Shown here: one piece after another, positions 56,799-64,000 of the stretch
How the letters are laid out: the number at the start of each line of letters is the position of its first letter
Numbering within the stretch: position 1 is the first letter of the stretch
NCBI GenBank assembly: GCA_000632805.1
Contig: CP007444.1
Span: forward strand, 1,550,001-1,614,000
Source: Dyella jiangningensis
GTDB taxonomy: Bacteria; Pseudomonadota; Gammaproteobacteria; Xanthomonadales; Rhodanobacteraceae
Length of the DNA: 64,000 nt
Direction of reading: 5' to 3'
Program-made: the position numbers and the translations under genes
The notes under the pieces: model-generated
The model's input: the letters and a program-made list of their open reading frames with translations, nothing else
Databases searched by the model: none
Told to the model about the DNA's origin: nothing

Positions 56799-57421
56799 AG
56801 ACCTCCAGCGCCATTGTCGGTGCGGTGCTGCTGGCGGCAGGCGCCGCCACGCGGTTCGGTTCGCCCAAGCAGCTGTTGGAGATCGATGGCGAAGCGATGG
56901 TTCGGCGCATGGCCAAGGCAGCACTCGCGGCTGGGCTATCGCCGGTGATCGTCGTTACGGGTGCTCATCACGACGCGGTGGTCGTGAACCTGGACGGTTT
57001 GGACGTCCAGACGGTCGAGCACGGGGACTGGGCCGGCGGCATGGGCGGATCGTTGGCCGCGGGAGTCCGCGCGCTCAGGGAGCGGGCGCCGCGGGCGGCC
57101 TCCCTGATGGTGCTGCTCGGTGACCAGCCATCGGTCGGCGCGCCCGAACTGGCGCGCATGCTGCAAGCGCATGCCTGCCAACCGGATCGCATCCTCGCCG
57201 CACGCTACGGTGGGCAGCTTGGCCCCCCGTGCCTATTCCCGCGCAGCGCGTTCGACGATCTCGCGACGCTACAGGGAATGCACGGCGCGCGGGCGCTGTT
57301 GCAGAAGGCCGGCGAGCGTGTCGATGCCTTCGATCTGCCCGCCGCCGCTTTCGACATCGATACGCCGGCCGATCATGCTGCATGGCTGGCCATGCAGCAT
57401 CACGACCCCGAGGATCGATGA
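56795..57421 (+). CDS. mocA: MocA-like molybdenum-cofactor nucleotidyltransferase
   Basis: A 208-residue protein with the MobA-like NTP-transferase signature VLLAAGAATRFGSPKQLLEI near the N-terminus and LMVLLGDQPSVGAPELARML. MocA transfers CMP to Mo-molybdopterin, making the MCD cofactor used by xanthine-oxidase-type enzymes. The overlap with the xdhC-like gene suggests one unit that matures the divergent aldehyde dehydrogenase. It is convergent with the next amidohydrolase. Confidence 0.85.
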   Translation: MKTSSAIVGAVLLAAGAATRFGSPKQLLEIDGEAMVRRMAKAALAAGLSPVIVVTGAHHDAVVVNLDGLDVQTVEHGDWAGGMGGSLAAGVRALRERAPRAASLMVLLGDQPSVGAPELARMLQAHACQPDRILAARYGGQLGPPCLFPRSAFDDLATLQGMHGARALLQKAGERVDAFDLPAAAFDIDTPADHAAWLAMQHHDPEDR

Positions 57422-57454
57422 CCGGACACCGCCTGCACGCAGGCGGCCGGTCGC

Positions 57455-58885
57455 TCAGTGCAAGCCCACGGTGCCGTGCATCGCGGTGAAGACCTTCTGC
57501 GTGTCGTAACCGACACCGTTCTTGAAGACCAGCGGCATGTGCTCCAAGGCCCTGGTGTCCTTGAGCGGGTCGCCATCAACCACGGCAATGTCGGCGCGCT
57601 TGTCGACGGCCAATGTGCCCACGTCCTTGTCGCGGCCGAGGTACTTGGCGCCGTTATAGGTGGCGATCTTGATGGCCTGTTCGACGCTGAAACCCGCCTC
57701 AACCAGTAGTTCGACTTCGCGCTTGGCGGAGAATCCCGGCACTACGCCGCCGTAACCGGTCGGATCGGTACCGGCGAGCAGCAAGCCGCCGGCGTCGGCG
57801 AACTGCTTCTCGAGACTGGCAAGCTTGGCGTAGAGCTCCGGCGTGTAACGACCCTTGGCGGTCTGCACTTTGTTCCAGCTGTCCTCGTACTGCGTACGCA
57901 CCTCGGGAAGCATCAGGTCAAGCGCGCCCTGCGGCGCCTTGGGACGACCGGCAACGAAGGTTTCGAAAACCGTGAGCGTCGAGGTGAGCGCGAGATGGTG
58001 GTCGACCATCAGCTTGATCAGCGCTTTCACCTCGGGCGATTTCGGGTCCAGCGTGGCAAAGGACTGGGCGACGTCGGCACTGCGCGGGCACTCGTCGTGA
58101 CGTTTGTCCTTGACGAAGTCGGTCGCGACGAAAAACCCGTGCTCCAGGTTGTCGATGCCCATGTCGACCGCTTCGCGATAGGTCACCGAGCACAGATGTG
58201 CCGTGACCTTCGCATTGCGCTTGTGCGCCACGTCGATGACACGCTGCAGCTCCGCACGCGTGATCTGCATGTACGCCTTGTACGAGGTGACGCCTTCGTC
58301 CGCCCAGTAGTTGACGGTGCGCTCCGCATCGTCCACGCCAGTGAGCGAGTGCACGGCAGGGATCGGCAGACCCGGGCCGTTGAGGTACGGACCGGTCACG
58401 TCCATGTCGGGGCCGATGGCGTCGCCGCGTGCAATGGCGTCGCGCACGTTGAGGTCGGCGTAGGGCATCATCGAGCCCGCCGTGCGCATGGTGGTGGTGC
58501 CGCCCGCGAGGTACAGCCGCGGGAAGCTGTAGCTCATCTCGTTGTATTCCACGCCCGCGGCGGGATAGAACATGTGCTCGTGCACCATCACGAAGCCGGG
58601 CAGCAGCGTCTTGCCCTTCGCGTCGATGACGGTGGCGCCGTCGGGGATCTTCACGCGGCTGTCCTTGTCGAGCGCGACGATGCGGCCCTTGTCGATCAGC
58701 AATGTCTGATCCTTCTTCGCCTTGCCCCCGGTGCCGTCGATGACGGTGGCGTGGGTGAAGGCGATCACCGGCTGCGCATAGGCCACGAACTCGCTGCCGG
58801 CCGCGGGCTTGTCGGCCGCAAAGGCCGACATCGAAGTCAACAGACCAGCCAATACCGTCGCGCGTAGCGATCGCTGCAATGCCAT
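57455..58885 (-). CDS. Secreted amidohydrolase
   Basis: A 476-residue metal-dependent hydrolase. The signal peptide is LRATVLAGLLTSMSAFA, cleaved before ADKPA. The amidohydrolase core has LLPGFVMVHEHMFYP (metal histidines), IDNLEHGFFV and LLLAGTDPTGYGGVVPG (metal Asp). The HEH pattern replaces the usual HxH glycine or serine spacing residue but keeps both histidines. It resembles imidazolonepropionase-like secreted enzymes, whose substrates may be peptides or amides. G-rich sequence precedes the ATG. It stands alone. Confidence 0.85.
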   Translation of the reverse strand: MALQRSLRATVLAGLLTSMSAFAADKPAAGSEFVAYAQPVIAFTHATVIDGTGGKAKKDQTLLIDKGRIVALDKDSRVKIPDGATVIDAKGKTLLPGFVMVHEHMFYPAAGVEYNEMSYSFPRLYLAGGTTTMRTAGSMMPYADLNVRDAIARGDAIGPDMDVTGPYLNGPGLPIPAVHSLTGVDDAERTVNYWADEGVTSYKAYMQITRAELQRVIDVAHKRNAKVTAHLCSVTYREAVDMGIDNLEHGFFVATDFVKDKRHDECPRSADVAQSFATLDPKSPEVKALIKLMVDHHLALTSTLTVFETFVAGRPKAPQGALDLMLPEVRTQYEDSWNKVQTAKGRYTPELYAKLASLEKQFADAGGLLLAGTDPTGYGGVVPGFSAKREVELLVEAGFSVEQAIKIATYNGAKYLGRDKDVGTLAVDKRADIAVVDGDPLKDTRALEHMPLVFKNGVGYDTQKVFTAMHGTVGLH

Positions 58886-58942
58886 GGTGCCCCCCCGCCG
58901 ATGAAGTGGGGGCATCCTAGCAAACGCTCATGCCGTGGTGGA

Positions 58943-60235
58943 TCAGCCCGCTTCGAGCAGCGCGACCGTTCCCTGGCCGCCATCGGCACAGATGCTGACG
59001 ATGGCGCGCGTGCCCGACGGCATGGCCGCGAGTTCCTTCACCGCCTGGCTGAGAATGCGTGCGCCCGTGGCGCCGAAAGGATGGCCGATGGCAAGGCTGC
59101 CGCCATTGGGATTCATCAGGTCGCGCGGGAACGCGCCGAACTCGTGATCGGTGCCGGCCTTGTGCTTCAGGAATTCGCTGCTCTGCAGCGCGGCGATGTG
59201 TGAAAGCACCTGCGCCGCGAACGCCTCATGGATTTCCCACAGCCCGATGTCCTGGTAAGACAGGCCGTGGCGCGCAAGCAAGCGCGGGATCGCGTAGGCC
59301 GGCGCCATCAGCAGGCCTTCGGTGCGGAAGTCGACGGCGGCGATCTCCCAGTCGATCAGCTTCACGCGCGGCACGTGGCTGGGCAGGCGTTCGAGTCCGC
59401 GTTGCGTCGCCACCCAAAGGCTGGCCGCACCGTCGGTGAGCGGCGAGGAGTTGCCCGCGGTGAGCGTGCCCTGGCCGCTGGTGCGATCGAATGCCGGCGG
59501 GAGCTTGGCGAGTTTTTCCAGCGACGTATCCGCGCGCGGGATGCTGTCGCGACGGAACTCGCCGATGGGGATCACCAGGTCATCGAAGAACCCTCTGTTC
59601 CACGCGTCCACCGCATTGCGGTGGCTGTCGTAGGCGATCTGGTCCTGGTCGTCGCGCTTCAGATGCCATTCCTTGGCGGTGATCTCGGTGTGCTCGCCCA
59701 TGCTCAAACCGCTGGTGCGATTGACGATGCCGGGGATGTACAGGCTGATATCGCCGAGCTTCAGCGACAGCGCGTGCGATACCTTCTCGCCGACCGAGCG
59801 CGCCTTCTGAAAGCGGCGAATCCAATCCGACAGCCGCTGGTTGAGACCGAGCTGGATGCGGCTCAGGCTGTCCACGCCGCCCACCAAGGCCAGCTGCATG
59901 CTGTCGTCATCGAGCATGCCGGCGGCTTCGATCATGCCGATCATGCTGGTGGAGCAGGCCATCACCGTGGAGAAGGCCGGAATGGTGGCGGGCGCACCCG
60001 CATCCATCAGCACTTCGCGTGCGAGATTGCTCCAGGTGAGGTTGGGCACGACCGTGCCCCACACCGCGACATCGGGCGTCTTGCCGCCCGGCAGGCTGTC
60101 CAGCATGTGGCGCACGACCGGCACGGAGAGCGCGATGGCGTCGTAGTTGGCCAATGCGCCATCCACCTTGGAAAAAGGCGTGCGTACGCCTGCCGCGAGC
60201 CACACCGGGTGGCGGTAGCGCGAGTGAAGGGTCAT
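58943..60235 (-). CDS. Acetyl-CoA C-acyltransferase (FadI-like thiolase)
   Basis: A 430-residue thiolase. The nucleophile is C94 in VMACSTSMIGMIEA, with H385 in AIGHPFGATGAR and C416 in SICADGGQGTVA. It is longer than the thiolase at 0.9 kb and resembles FadI/trifunctional-protein beta subunits. No FadJ-like partner gene is next to it, so it may pair with an enzyme elsewhere. The ATG at 60235 is chosen; longer frames run into msrB. Confidence 0.9.
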   Translation of the reverse strand: MTLHSRYRHPVWLAAGVRTPFSKVDGALANYDAIALSVPVVRHMLDSLPGGKTPDVAVWGTVVPNLTWSNLAREVLMDAGAPATIPAFSTVMACSTSMIGMIEAAGMLDDDSMQLALVGGVDSLSRIQLGLNQRLSDWIRRFQKARSVGEKVSHALSLKLGDISLYIPGIVNRTSGLSMGEHTEITAKEWHLKRDDQDQIAYDSHRNAVDAWNRGFFDDLVIPIGEFRRDSIPRADTSLEKLAKLPPAFDRTSGQGTLTAGNSSPLTDGAASLWVATQRGLERLPSHVPRVKLIDWEIAAVDFRTEGLLMAPAYAIPRLLARHGLSYQDIGLWEIHEAFAAQVLSHIAALQSSEFLKHKAGTDHEFGAFPRDLMNPNGGSLAIGHPFGATGARILSQAVKELAAMPSGTRAIVSICADGGQGTVALLEAG

Positions 60236-60269
60236 GTCGTTATCCCGGGATGACGGTTGGATGGTGTGT

Positions 60270-60758
60270 TCAAGCGACGGCGAGATGCCAGGGCGCGCCT
60301 TCGGGAGCGCCGCGCCCCAGTTTGTCGGGCAGCGCATCCGTCTCGGCCACGAATTGCAGGGATACCGAATTGATGCAGTAGCGCTGGTGGGTCGGCGGCG
60401 GGCCGTCGTCGAACACATGGCCTTGATGGCTGCCGCAACGCGCGCAGCGGATCTCCGTGCGCACCATGCCGTAGCTGGTGTCGCGCACATAGGACAGGTG
60501 GTGCTCGTCGAATGGCGTGGTGAAGCTCGGCCAGCCGGTACGGCTGTCGAACTTGTTGCCGGCCAGGAACAAGGGCAGTCCGCACAGGCGGCAGCAGTAC
60601 ACGCCTGCGCGCTTTTCCGACAGCAGCACGCCGCAGAACGGCGATTCGGTGCCGTGATCGAGCAACACCTCGCGCTCCTCGGCAGTGAGCGTGGCGGCAA
60701 GCTGGTCGAACTGAAGTGGCGACGGCGGCGAGAGGTCGAACGGGGCTGATGCACTCAC
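60270..60758 (-). CDS. msrB: Peptide-methionine (R)-S-oxide reductase
   Basis: A 162-residue enzyme that reduces methionine-R-sulfoxide in proteins. The zinc ligands are C56, C59, C105 and C108. The catalytic cysteine is C128 in HQRYCINSVSLQF, and the substrate region GWPSFTTPFDEHHL is present. The start is GTG at 60758, with GAGGAG eight bases upstream. A second cysteine pair member, C42 in SPFCGVLLSEK, may be the resolving one. It has no signal peptide. Confidence 0.95.
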   Translation of the reverse strand: MSASAPFDLSPPSPLQFDQLAATLTAEEREVLLDHGTESPFCGVLLSEKRAGVYCCRLCGLPLFLAGNKFDSRTGWPSFTTPFDEHHLSYVRDTSYGMVRTEIRCARCGSHQGHVFDDGPPPTHQRYCINSVSLQFVAETDALPDKLGRGAPEGAPWHLAVA

Positions 60759-60846
60759 GACAAATGCTCCTCGGCGAACCTGATGGGGTGCGCACGGCGG
60801 CACGGCGCCGGCGGCTCGCCTCTAGATCGTGGCGGAAGGCCCGGAA

Positions 60847-61227
60847 TCAAGGCTGGCGATGTTCGCCGGCCCGCTCTTCCTCGACCGTGAAGATGGCTTC
60901 GGGCGTCGCCTCCAGCCGCGCCTGCGGAATCGGCTTGCCGCTGAGGTCGGAGTAGCCGTAGGTGCCGTCGTCGATCTTCCGCAAGGCACGCTCGATATGG
61001 TCGATGCGCTGGGCATCCGTATCGCGTTGCGCCTGGCGTACTTCCTCCTGTGCCGAATCCTGGGCTTCGTCTTCGAATTCCATGGCTTCATCGCCATGCT
61101 CTTCCTCGAAGGAACGGCGATTGGCATTGGAGGACAGCTCGCCGCCCAGCACCTGCTGCCGCAAGGCCTCCAGCCGCTGGCGCTGCTTGGCGATGAACTC
61201 CGGGCTCAGGTGGGCGTCGGCGGGCAT
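60847..61227 (-). CDS. TraR/DksA-family protein lacking the zinc-finger cysteines
   Basis: A 126-residue protein with the DksA-like coiled coil (FIAKQRQRLEALRQQVLG, then a very acidic stretch and RIDHIERALRKIDDGTYGYS). The following zinc finger, usually GTYGYCxxCG...LEAxPxAxxCxxC, reads GTYGYSDLSGKPIPQARLEA then TPEAIFTVEE. All four cysteines are gone. It may still enter the RNA polymerase secondary channel or may have another role. GGAG precedes the ATG. Confidence 0.85.
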   Translation of the reverse strand: MPADAHLSPEFIAKQRQRLEALRQQVLGGELSSNANRRSFEEEHGDEAMEFEDEAQDSAQEEVRQAQRDTDAQRIDHIERALRKIDDGTYGYSDLSGKPIPQARLEATPEAIFTVEEERAGEHRQP

Positions 61228-61311
61228 GGGTATCTCCGGAAGGGAAGGTGTCCGTGTAGCTATGGCATAGCTGCCGTTTCAACCCGGTGAAGGTCGGCGG
61301 TGCCATCGAGG

Positions 61312-61340
61312 GCGGCGCGCACCCGGCGGATGCGCGCCGC
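61312..61340 (-). terminator. Hairpin downstream of the second TonB receptor
   Basis: A perfect 10-bp inverted repeat (61312-61321 with 61331-61340, 9-nt loop) begins six nt past the receptor stop, on the downstream side. It lacks a T-run. Confidence 0.4.
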
Positions 61341-61345
61341 TGCGA

Positions 61346-63784
61346 TCACCAGCGATAGGCAACCTTGCCGTACACGTAAGCGCCGTTGAAGCCGAACGGC
61401 GAGAACACCGAGTAGGGCAGCGTGCCGTTGTTGTCGTTGGCGTGGATCACCTTGTCGGGATAGGTGTTGAGCACGTTGTCGCCGCCGAGCGTGAAGGTCC
61501 AGCGATCCAGGTTGTAGTTCACCGCGAGGTCGAGGATCCACTTGGCGCCGAAGCTCTGGTCGAGCGAGGCCGTGGTCGAGTTGTACGACACGAAGCTGCC
61601 GTAACGGGTGAGCGTGCCGTTGAAGCCCCAGTGGCCCACGCCGTACACCTCGTTGAGGATCAACTTGCTGCGTGGCGTGGTATCGGCCAGCAGGCCGTAC
61701 TGGTCGCGGCGGTCGATGCGCTTGAGGTTCACGCCGAGCTGGTCGAGGATCGCCGGGTTGGCCTTGATGTCGGTGACCTTGTTCTTGTTGTAGTTGTAGC
61801 TGAGCGTGCTCTGCAGCGTGCCGCTGTTGCCGAAGTCACTGAGATAGCTCGCCACCAGGTCCGCGCCGCGCGTGCGCGTATCCACCGCATTGGTGAAGTA
61901 CGCGATGCCGCTGTAGTTGGTGTTGGTGACACCGTTGGCGGCCAGATACGCCCGCACGGTCGGCGAGGTAGTGGCGAGGTTGCTGCTCAGCGTGATGCGG
62001 TTGTTGACCTTGATCTGGTAGATGTCCAGGCTCAGGTTCAGCGCATCGAGCGGATTCCACACCAGGCCCAGCGTGAAGTTGCGCGACTTCTCCGGCTCCA
62101 GCGATTCGGCGCCCAGCAACTGGCCGACCTGGCTGTTCACCGGCACCAGGCCCGTGTTGTAGATGCCCGGCGGCAACTGCAGCGAATTGCCCGCGCCGTA
62201 ATACAGCGACGAGGTGTAGGAGTAGTGCTGCTGGGCCAGCGACGGTGCGCGGAAGCCGGTGGTGGCGCTGCCGCGGATGGCGAAGCGGTCGGTGAAGTCG
62301 AAGCGGCCGGCCAGGGCACCGGAGGTGGTGTTGCCGAAGTCGGTGTAATCCTCGTGACGCAGGGCGAGTGAGGTGCCGAAGCGATCGGTGAGGTTGGTTT
62401 CCACGCTCACGTACTCGGCCACGTCATGGCGACTGTACGAGCCCGCATCCGTCGGTTGATAACCGCCGAAGCCCTGAGCGCCGCCGGAAACGCCCGACGT
62501 GCCGGTGTACCACGAGGGCAGGTCGCCCGCCTCGATTTTGTAAGTCTGGCGCAGGTATTCGGCGCCGAACGCCAGCGTCACCGGATTGGGCAGCCAGCTG
62601 GTCGAGAGTTCCTTGGCGATGTCCACGTCGAACGACTGCTGCGTTGCGCGCAGGATGCCGTCATGGAAGTCGGCGGGGCTGTAGCCGAAGTCGTGCAGGA
62701 AGGCGCGATTGACGCTGTTCTCCGTGGCGTAGGAGACGCGATTGCCGCCGTAGTTGCCGCTCACGTCCCAGCGCCAGCCGCCCGCCGTCTTGCCACGTAC
62801 GCCGAACACCAGGGACTGGTCGGTCGAATCGGCATGCTCCAGCGGCAGGTACCCATTCGGGTAAAGCGAGGGCACTGAATTGCTGTTGGCCAGGTTGCGG
62901 AAGAAGGCGGGCGAGGTCGTGTCGCGATTGCTGTAATGGCCGAACGCATAGAGCTGCACGCCGGGCGTGAGGTCGTATTGCGCGTTGAGGAACAGGTTGT
63001 GGTCCTTCACCGCCGGGTCGCCATAGCGCTGCGTGGTGCCTTCCCACGGGCGCGTGCGATTGGGTTCGGCGCGGTTGGTGTAGTCCTGGTTGCCGTCCTG
63101 CAGTGTGAAGCGGATCCAGCCCTTGTCGTTGTTGAGCGGTATGCCGAAGTTGGCCGACCCCTGCCACTGGCGGCCGTCGCCCGCGGAATACTGGCCACCA
63201 GTGACTTCGACGTCGCCACCTTGCGCACCCTTCTTCAGCACAATGTTGATCACGCCGGCGATGGCGTCGGAGCCGTATTGGGCGGAGGCGCCGTCACGCA
63301 GCACCTCGATATGGTCGATGGCCCCCATCGGGATGGTGTTGAGATCCACCGCCTGCGAGCCGCGTCCCAGTACGCCGTTGGTGAGCAGGATCGCGCCCGG
63401 GTGCCAGCGTTTGCCGTCCACCAGCACCAGCACCTGGTCCGGCGAAAGCCCGCGCAGCTGCGCCGGGCGCTGCGAATCAGCCGTATCGGCTGCCGCAGGG
63501 CGCGGGAAGGTGAGCGAAGGGATGATGCGCGCCAATGCCGTGGTGAGCTCGGTCGTGCCGGTCTGCTTGAGCGTTTGGGCGGAAACGACGTCGATCGGGG
63601 TGAGCGAACTGCTTTCGGTGCGGTTGTCCGCGCGCGTGCCGGTGACGATCACGGTACCGAGTTTCTTGGCGTTGTCGGGCGTGGGCGGGTTCGCATCCTG
63701 TGCGTGCAGGCTGGAGATCGAAGTAAGCAGGGCCAGGGCAGCGAGAGTCGGGGTGCTGGCAGGGAGGGGGCGGCTTTTATGCAT
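61346..63784 (-). CDS. TonB-dependent outer-membrane receptor
   Basis: An 812-residue outer-membrane importer. The signal peptide ends SSLHAQDA, and a TonB box-like LGTVIVTGTRADNRT follows. The plug domain has LRGLSPDQVLVLVDGKRWHP and IDHIEVLRDGASAQYGSDAI, then a 22-strand barrel ends AYVYGKVAYRW. The plug motif resembles receptors that often import vitamins, peptides or plant compounds, but the ligand is unknown. It has its own promoter at 63829-63856. Confidence 0.93.
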   Translation of the reverse strand: MHKSRPLPASTPTLAALALLTSISSLHAQDANPPTPDNAKKLGTVIVTGTRADNRTESSSLTPIDVVSAQTLKQTGTTELTTALARIIPSLTFPRPAAADTADSQRPAQLRGLSPDQVLVLVDGKRWHPGAILLTNGVLGRGSQAVDLNTIPMGAIDHIEVLRDGASAQYGSDAIAGVINIVLKKGAQGGDVEVTGGQYSAGDGRQWQGSANFGIPLNNDKGWIRFTLQDGNQDYTNRAEPNRTRPWEGTTQRYGDPAVKDHNLFLNAQYDLTPGVQLYAFGHYSNRDTTSPAFFRNLANSNSVPSLYPNGYLPLEHADSTDQSLVFGVRGKTAGGWRWDVSGNYGGNRVSYATENSVNRAFLHDFGYSPADFHDGILRATQQSFDVDIAKELSTSWLPNPVTLAFGAEYLRQTYKIEAGDLPSWYTGTSGVSGGAQGFGGYQPTDAGSYSRHDVAEYVSVETNLTDRFGTSLALRHEDYTDFGNTTSGALAGRFDFTDRFAIRGSATTGFRAPSLAQQHYSYTSSLYYGAGNSLQLPPGIYNTGLVPVNSQVGQLLGAESLEPEKSRNFTLGLVWNPLDALNLSLDIYQIKVNNRITLSSNLATTSPTVRAYLAANGVTNTNYSGIAYFTNAVDTRTRGADLVASYLSDFGNSGTLQSTLSYNYNKNKVTDIKANPAILDQLGVNLKRIDRRDQYGLLADTTPRSKLILNEVYGVGHWGFNGTLTRYGSFVSYNSTTASLDQSFGAKWILDLAVNYNLDRWTFTLGGDNVLNTYPDKVIHANDNNGTLPYSVFSPFGFNGAYVYGKVAYRW

Positions 63785-63828
63785 GTTTTTGGGTATCCCA
63801 CGTGATTGATGCGTTGCAACAATTGCAG

Positions 63829-63856
63829 GCTATACGCCATGTGACGATGGCGTCAA
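63829..63856 (-). promoter_or_regulatory. Promoter of the second TonB receptor with overlapping inverted repeat
   Basis: On the minus strand a -35 TTGACG (63851-63856) and -10 TATAGC (63829-63834) are separated by 16 bp. An inverted repeat ACGCCAT-N6-ATGGCGT (63834-63853) fills the spacer, where a repressor would block polymerase. Confidence 0.6.
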
Positions 63857-63867
63857 TAGCGGTATAG

Positions 63868-63892
63868 ACGTCCAAACATGTCCAATGACCAA
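63868..63892. promoter_or_regulatory. Tandem short repeats upstream of the receptor promoter
   Basis: Three direct copies of A(C/T)G(T/A)CCAA start at 63868, 63878 and 63885, just upstream of the -35 box. They could bind an activator as tandem dimers. The rest of the 63857-64000 stretch shows no gene. Confidence 0.4.
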
Positions 63893-64000
63893 TGGTTTCG
63901 AGCTCATAACGGATCGTCATGACGCGACGAGCCGTCAGGGTATTGACAGTGGGGAGGCGGAGCAGGGGGGTGCGGGCGGTGCCACCCATCAGGCGACGCG

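Noticed and set aside
63865..63890. A MetJ-type methionine box upstream of the second receptor
   Set aside because: Only one 8-mer is close to AGACGTCT; neighbouring units match at about half of the positions, too weak to claim methionine control.
63777..63989. A 70-codon frame on the minus strand at the right edge
   Set aside because: It overlaps the receptor promoter and start, has no ribosome-binding site and no family resemblance.

Overview
The window is about 64 kb of GC-rich chromosome from a gammaproteobacterium, most probably a Xanthomonadales member of the Rhodanobacteraceae (Dyella, Luteibacter, Frateuria or Rhodanobacter-like). The basis is the block ndk-rlmN-pilW-rodZ-yfgM-bamB-der, a PsrA-type regulator beside a FadN/FadA pair, a rhodanese-MoeB fusion, large TonB-dependent receptors with a tryptophan-halogenase-like partner, and GTAG/GTGG-headed REP-like repeats. 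No rRNA, tRNA, CRISPR array, phage or transposase was recognised. The genus call is inference from gene content only.

Layout. 1-5.3 kb: DUF2058 and DUF202 genes, then a fatty-acid beta-oxidation operon (psrA-like regulator, fadN-type fusion, thiolase) with a 16-bp palindromic operator present twice. 5.5-18.7 kb: housekeeping genes (ndk, rlmN, pilW, rodZ, yfgM, bamB, der, moeB, folD, guaB, guaA) with two inverted REP-like doublets. 18.7-24.4 kb: small accessory genes (cyclotransferase-like protein, SDR, a frameshifted MFS transporter, tadA, CHAD protein, sirtuin coupled to a HAD hydrolase). 24.7-32.9 kb: a carbohydrate locus with a LacI regulator, GH3 glucosidase, TonB-dependent receptor and flavin halogenase-like gene; three near-identical palindromes in front of the glucosidase and the receptor tie it together. 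33.0-42.0 kb: a low-oxygen/nitric-oxide block with an FNR-type regulator, the cbb3 oxidase operon ccoNOQP-H-I-S, a 7Fe ferredoxin, and nnrS plus a group III truncated haemoglobin; FNR-like boxes lie in the promoters. 42.0-51.3 kb: SDR, outer-membrane barrel, YtcJ-like amidohydrolase, OprP-like porin, a translationally coupled phosphoketolase-acetate kinase pair, and a BON-domain protein. 51.3-57.4 kb: a periplasmic molybdenum aldehyde dehydrogenase (2Fe-2S, Mo subunit, tri-haem cytochrome c) divergent from xdhC- and mocA-like maturation genes. 57.4-64 kb: a secreted amidohydrolase, a FadI-like thiolase, msrB, a DksA-like protein without zinc cysteines, and a second TonB-dependent receptor with a readable promoter.

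The most system-like parts are the LacI-operator regulon (import, hydrolysis and possible halogenation) and the FNR/cbb3/NO block. In the latter, ccoG is absent, CcoH is very short and the copper ATPase CcoI lacks its N-terminal metal-binding cysteines. No wholly unknown multi-gene defence or biosynthetic system could be supported from the sequence.
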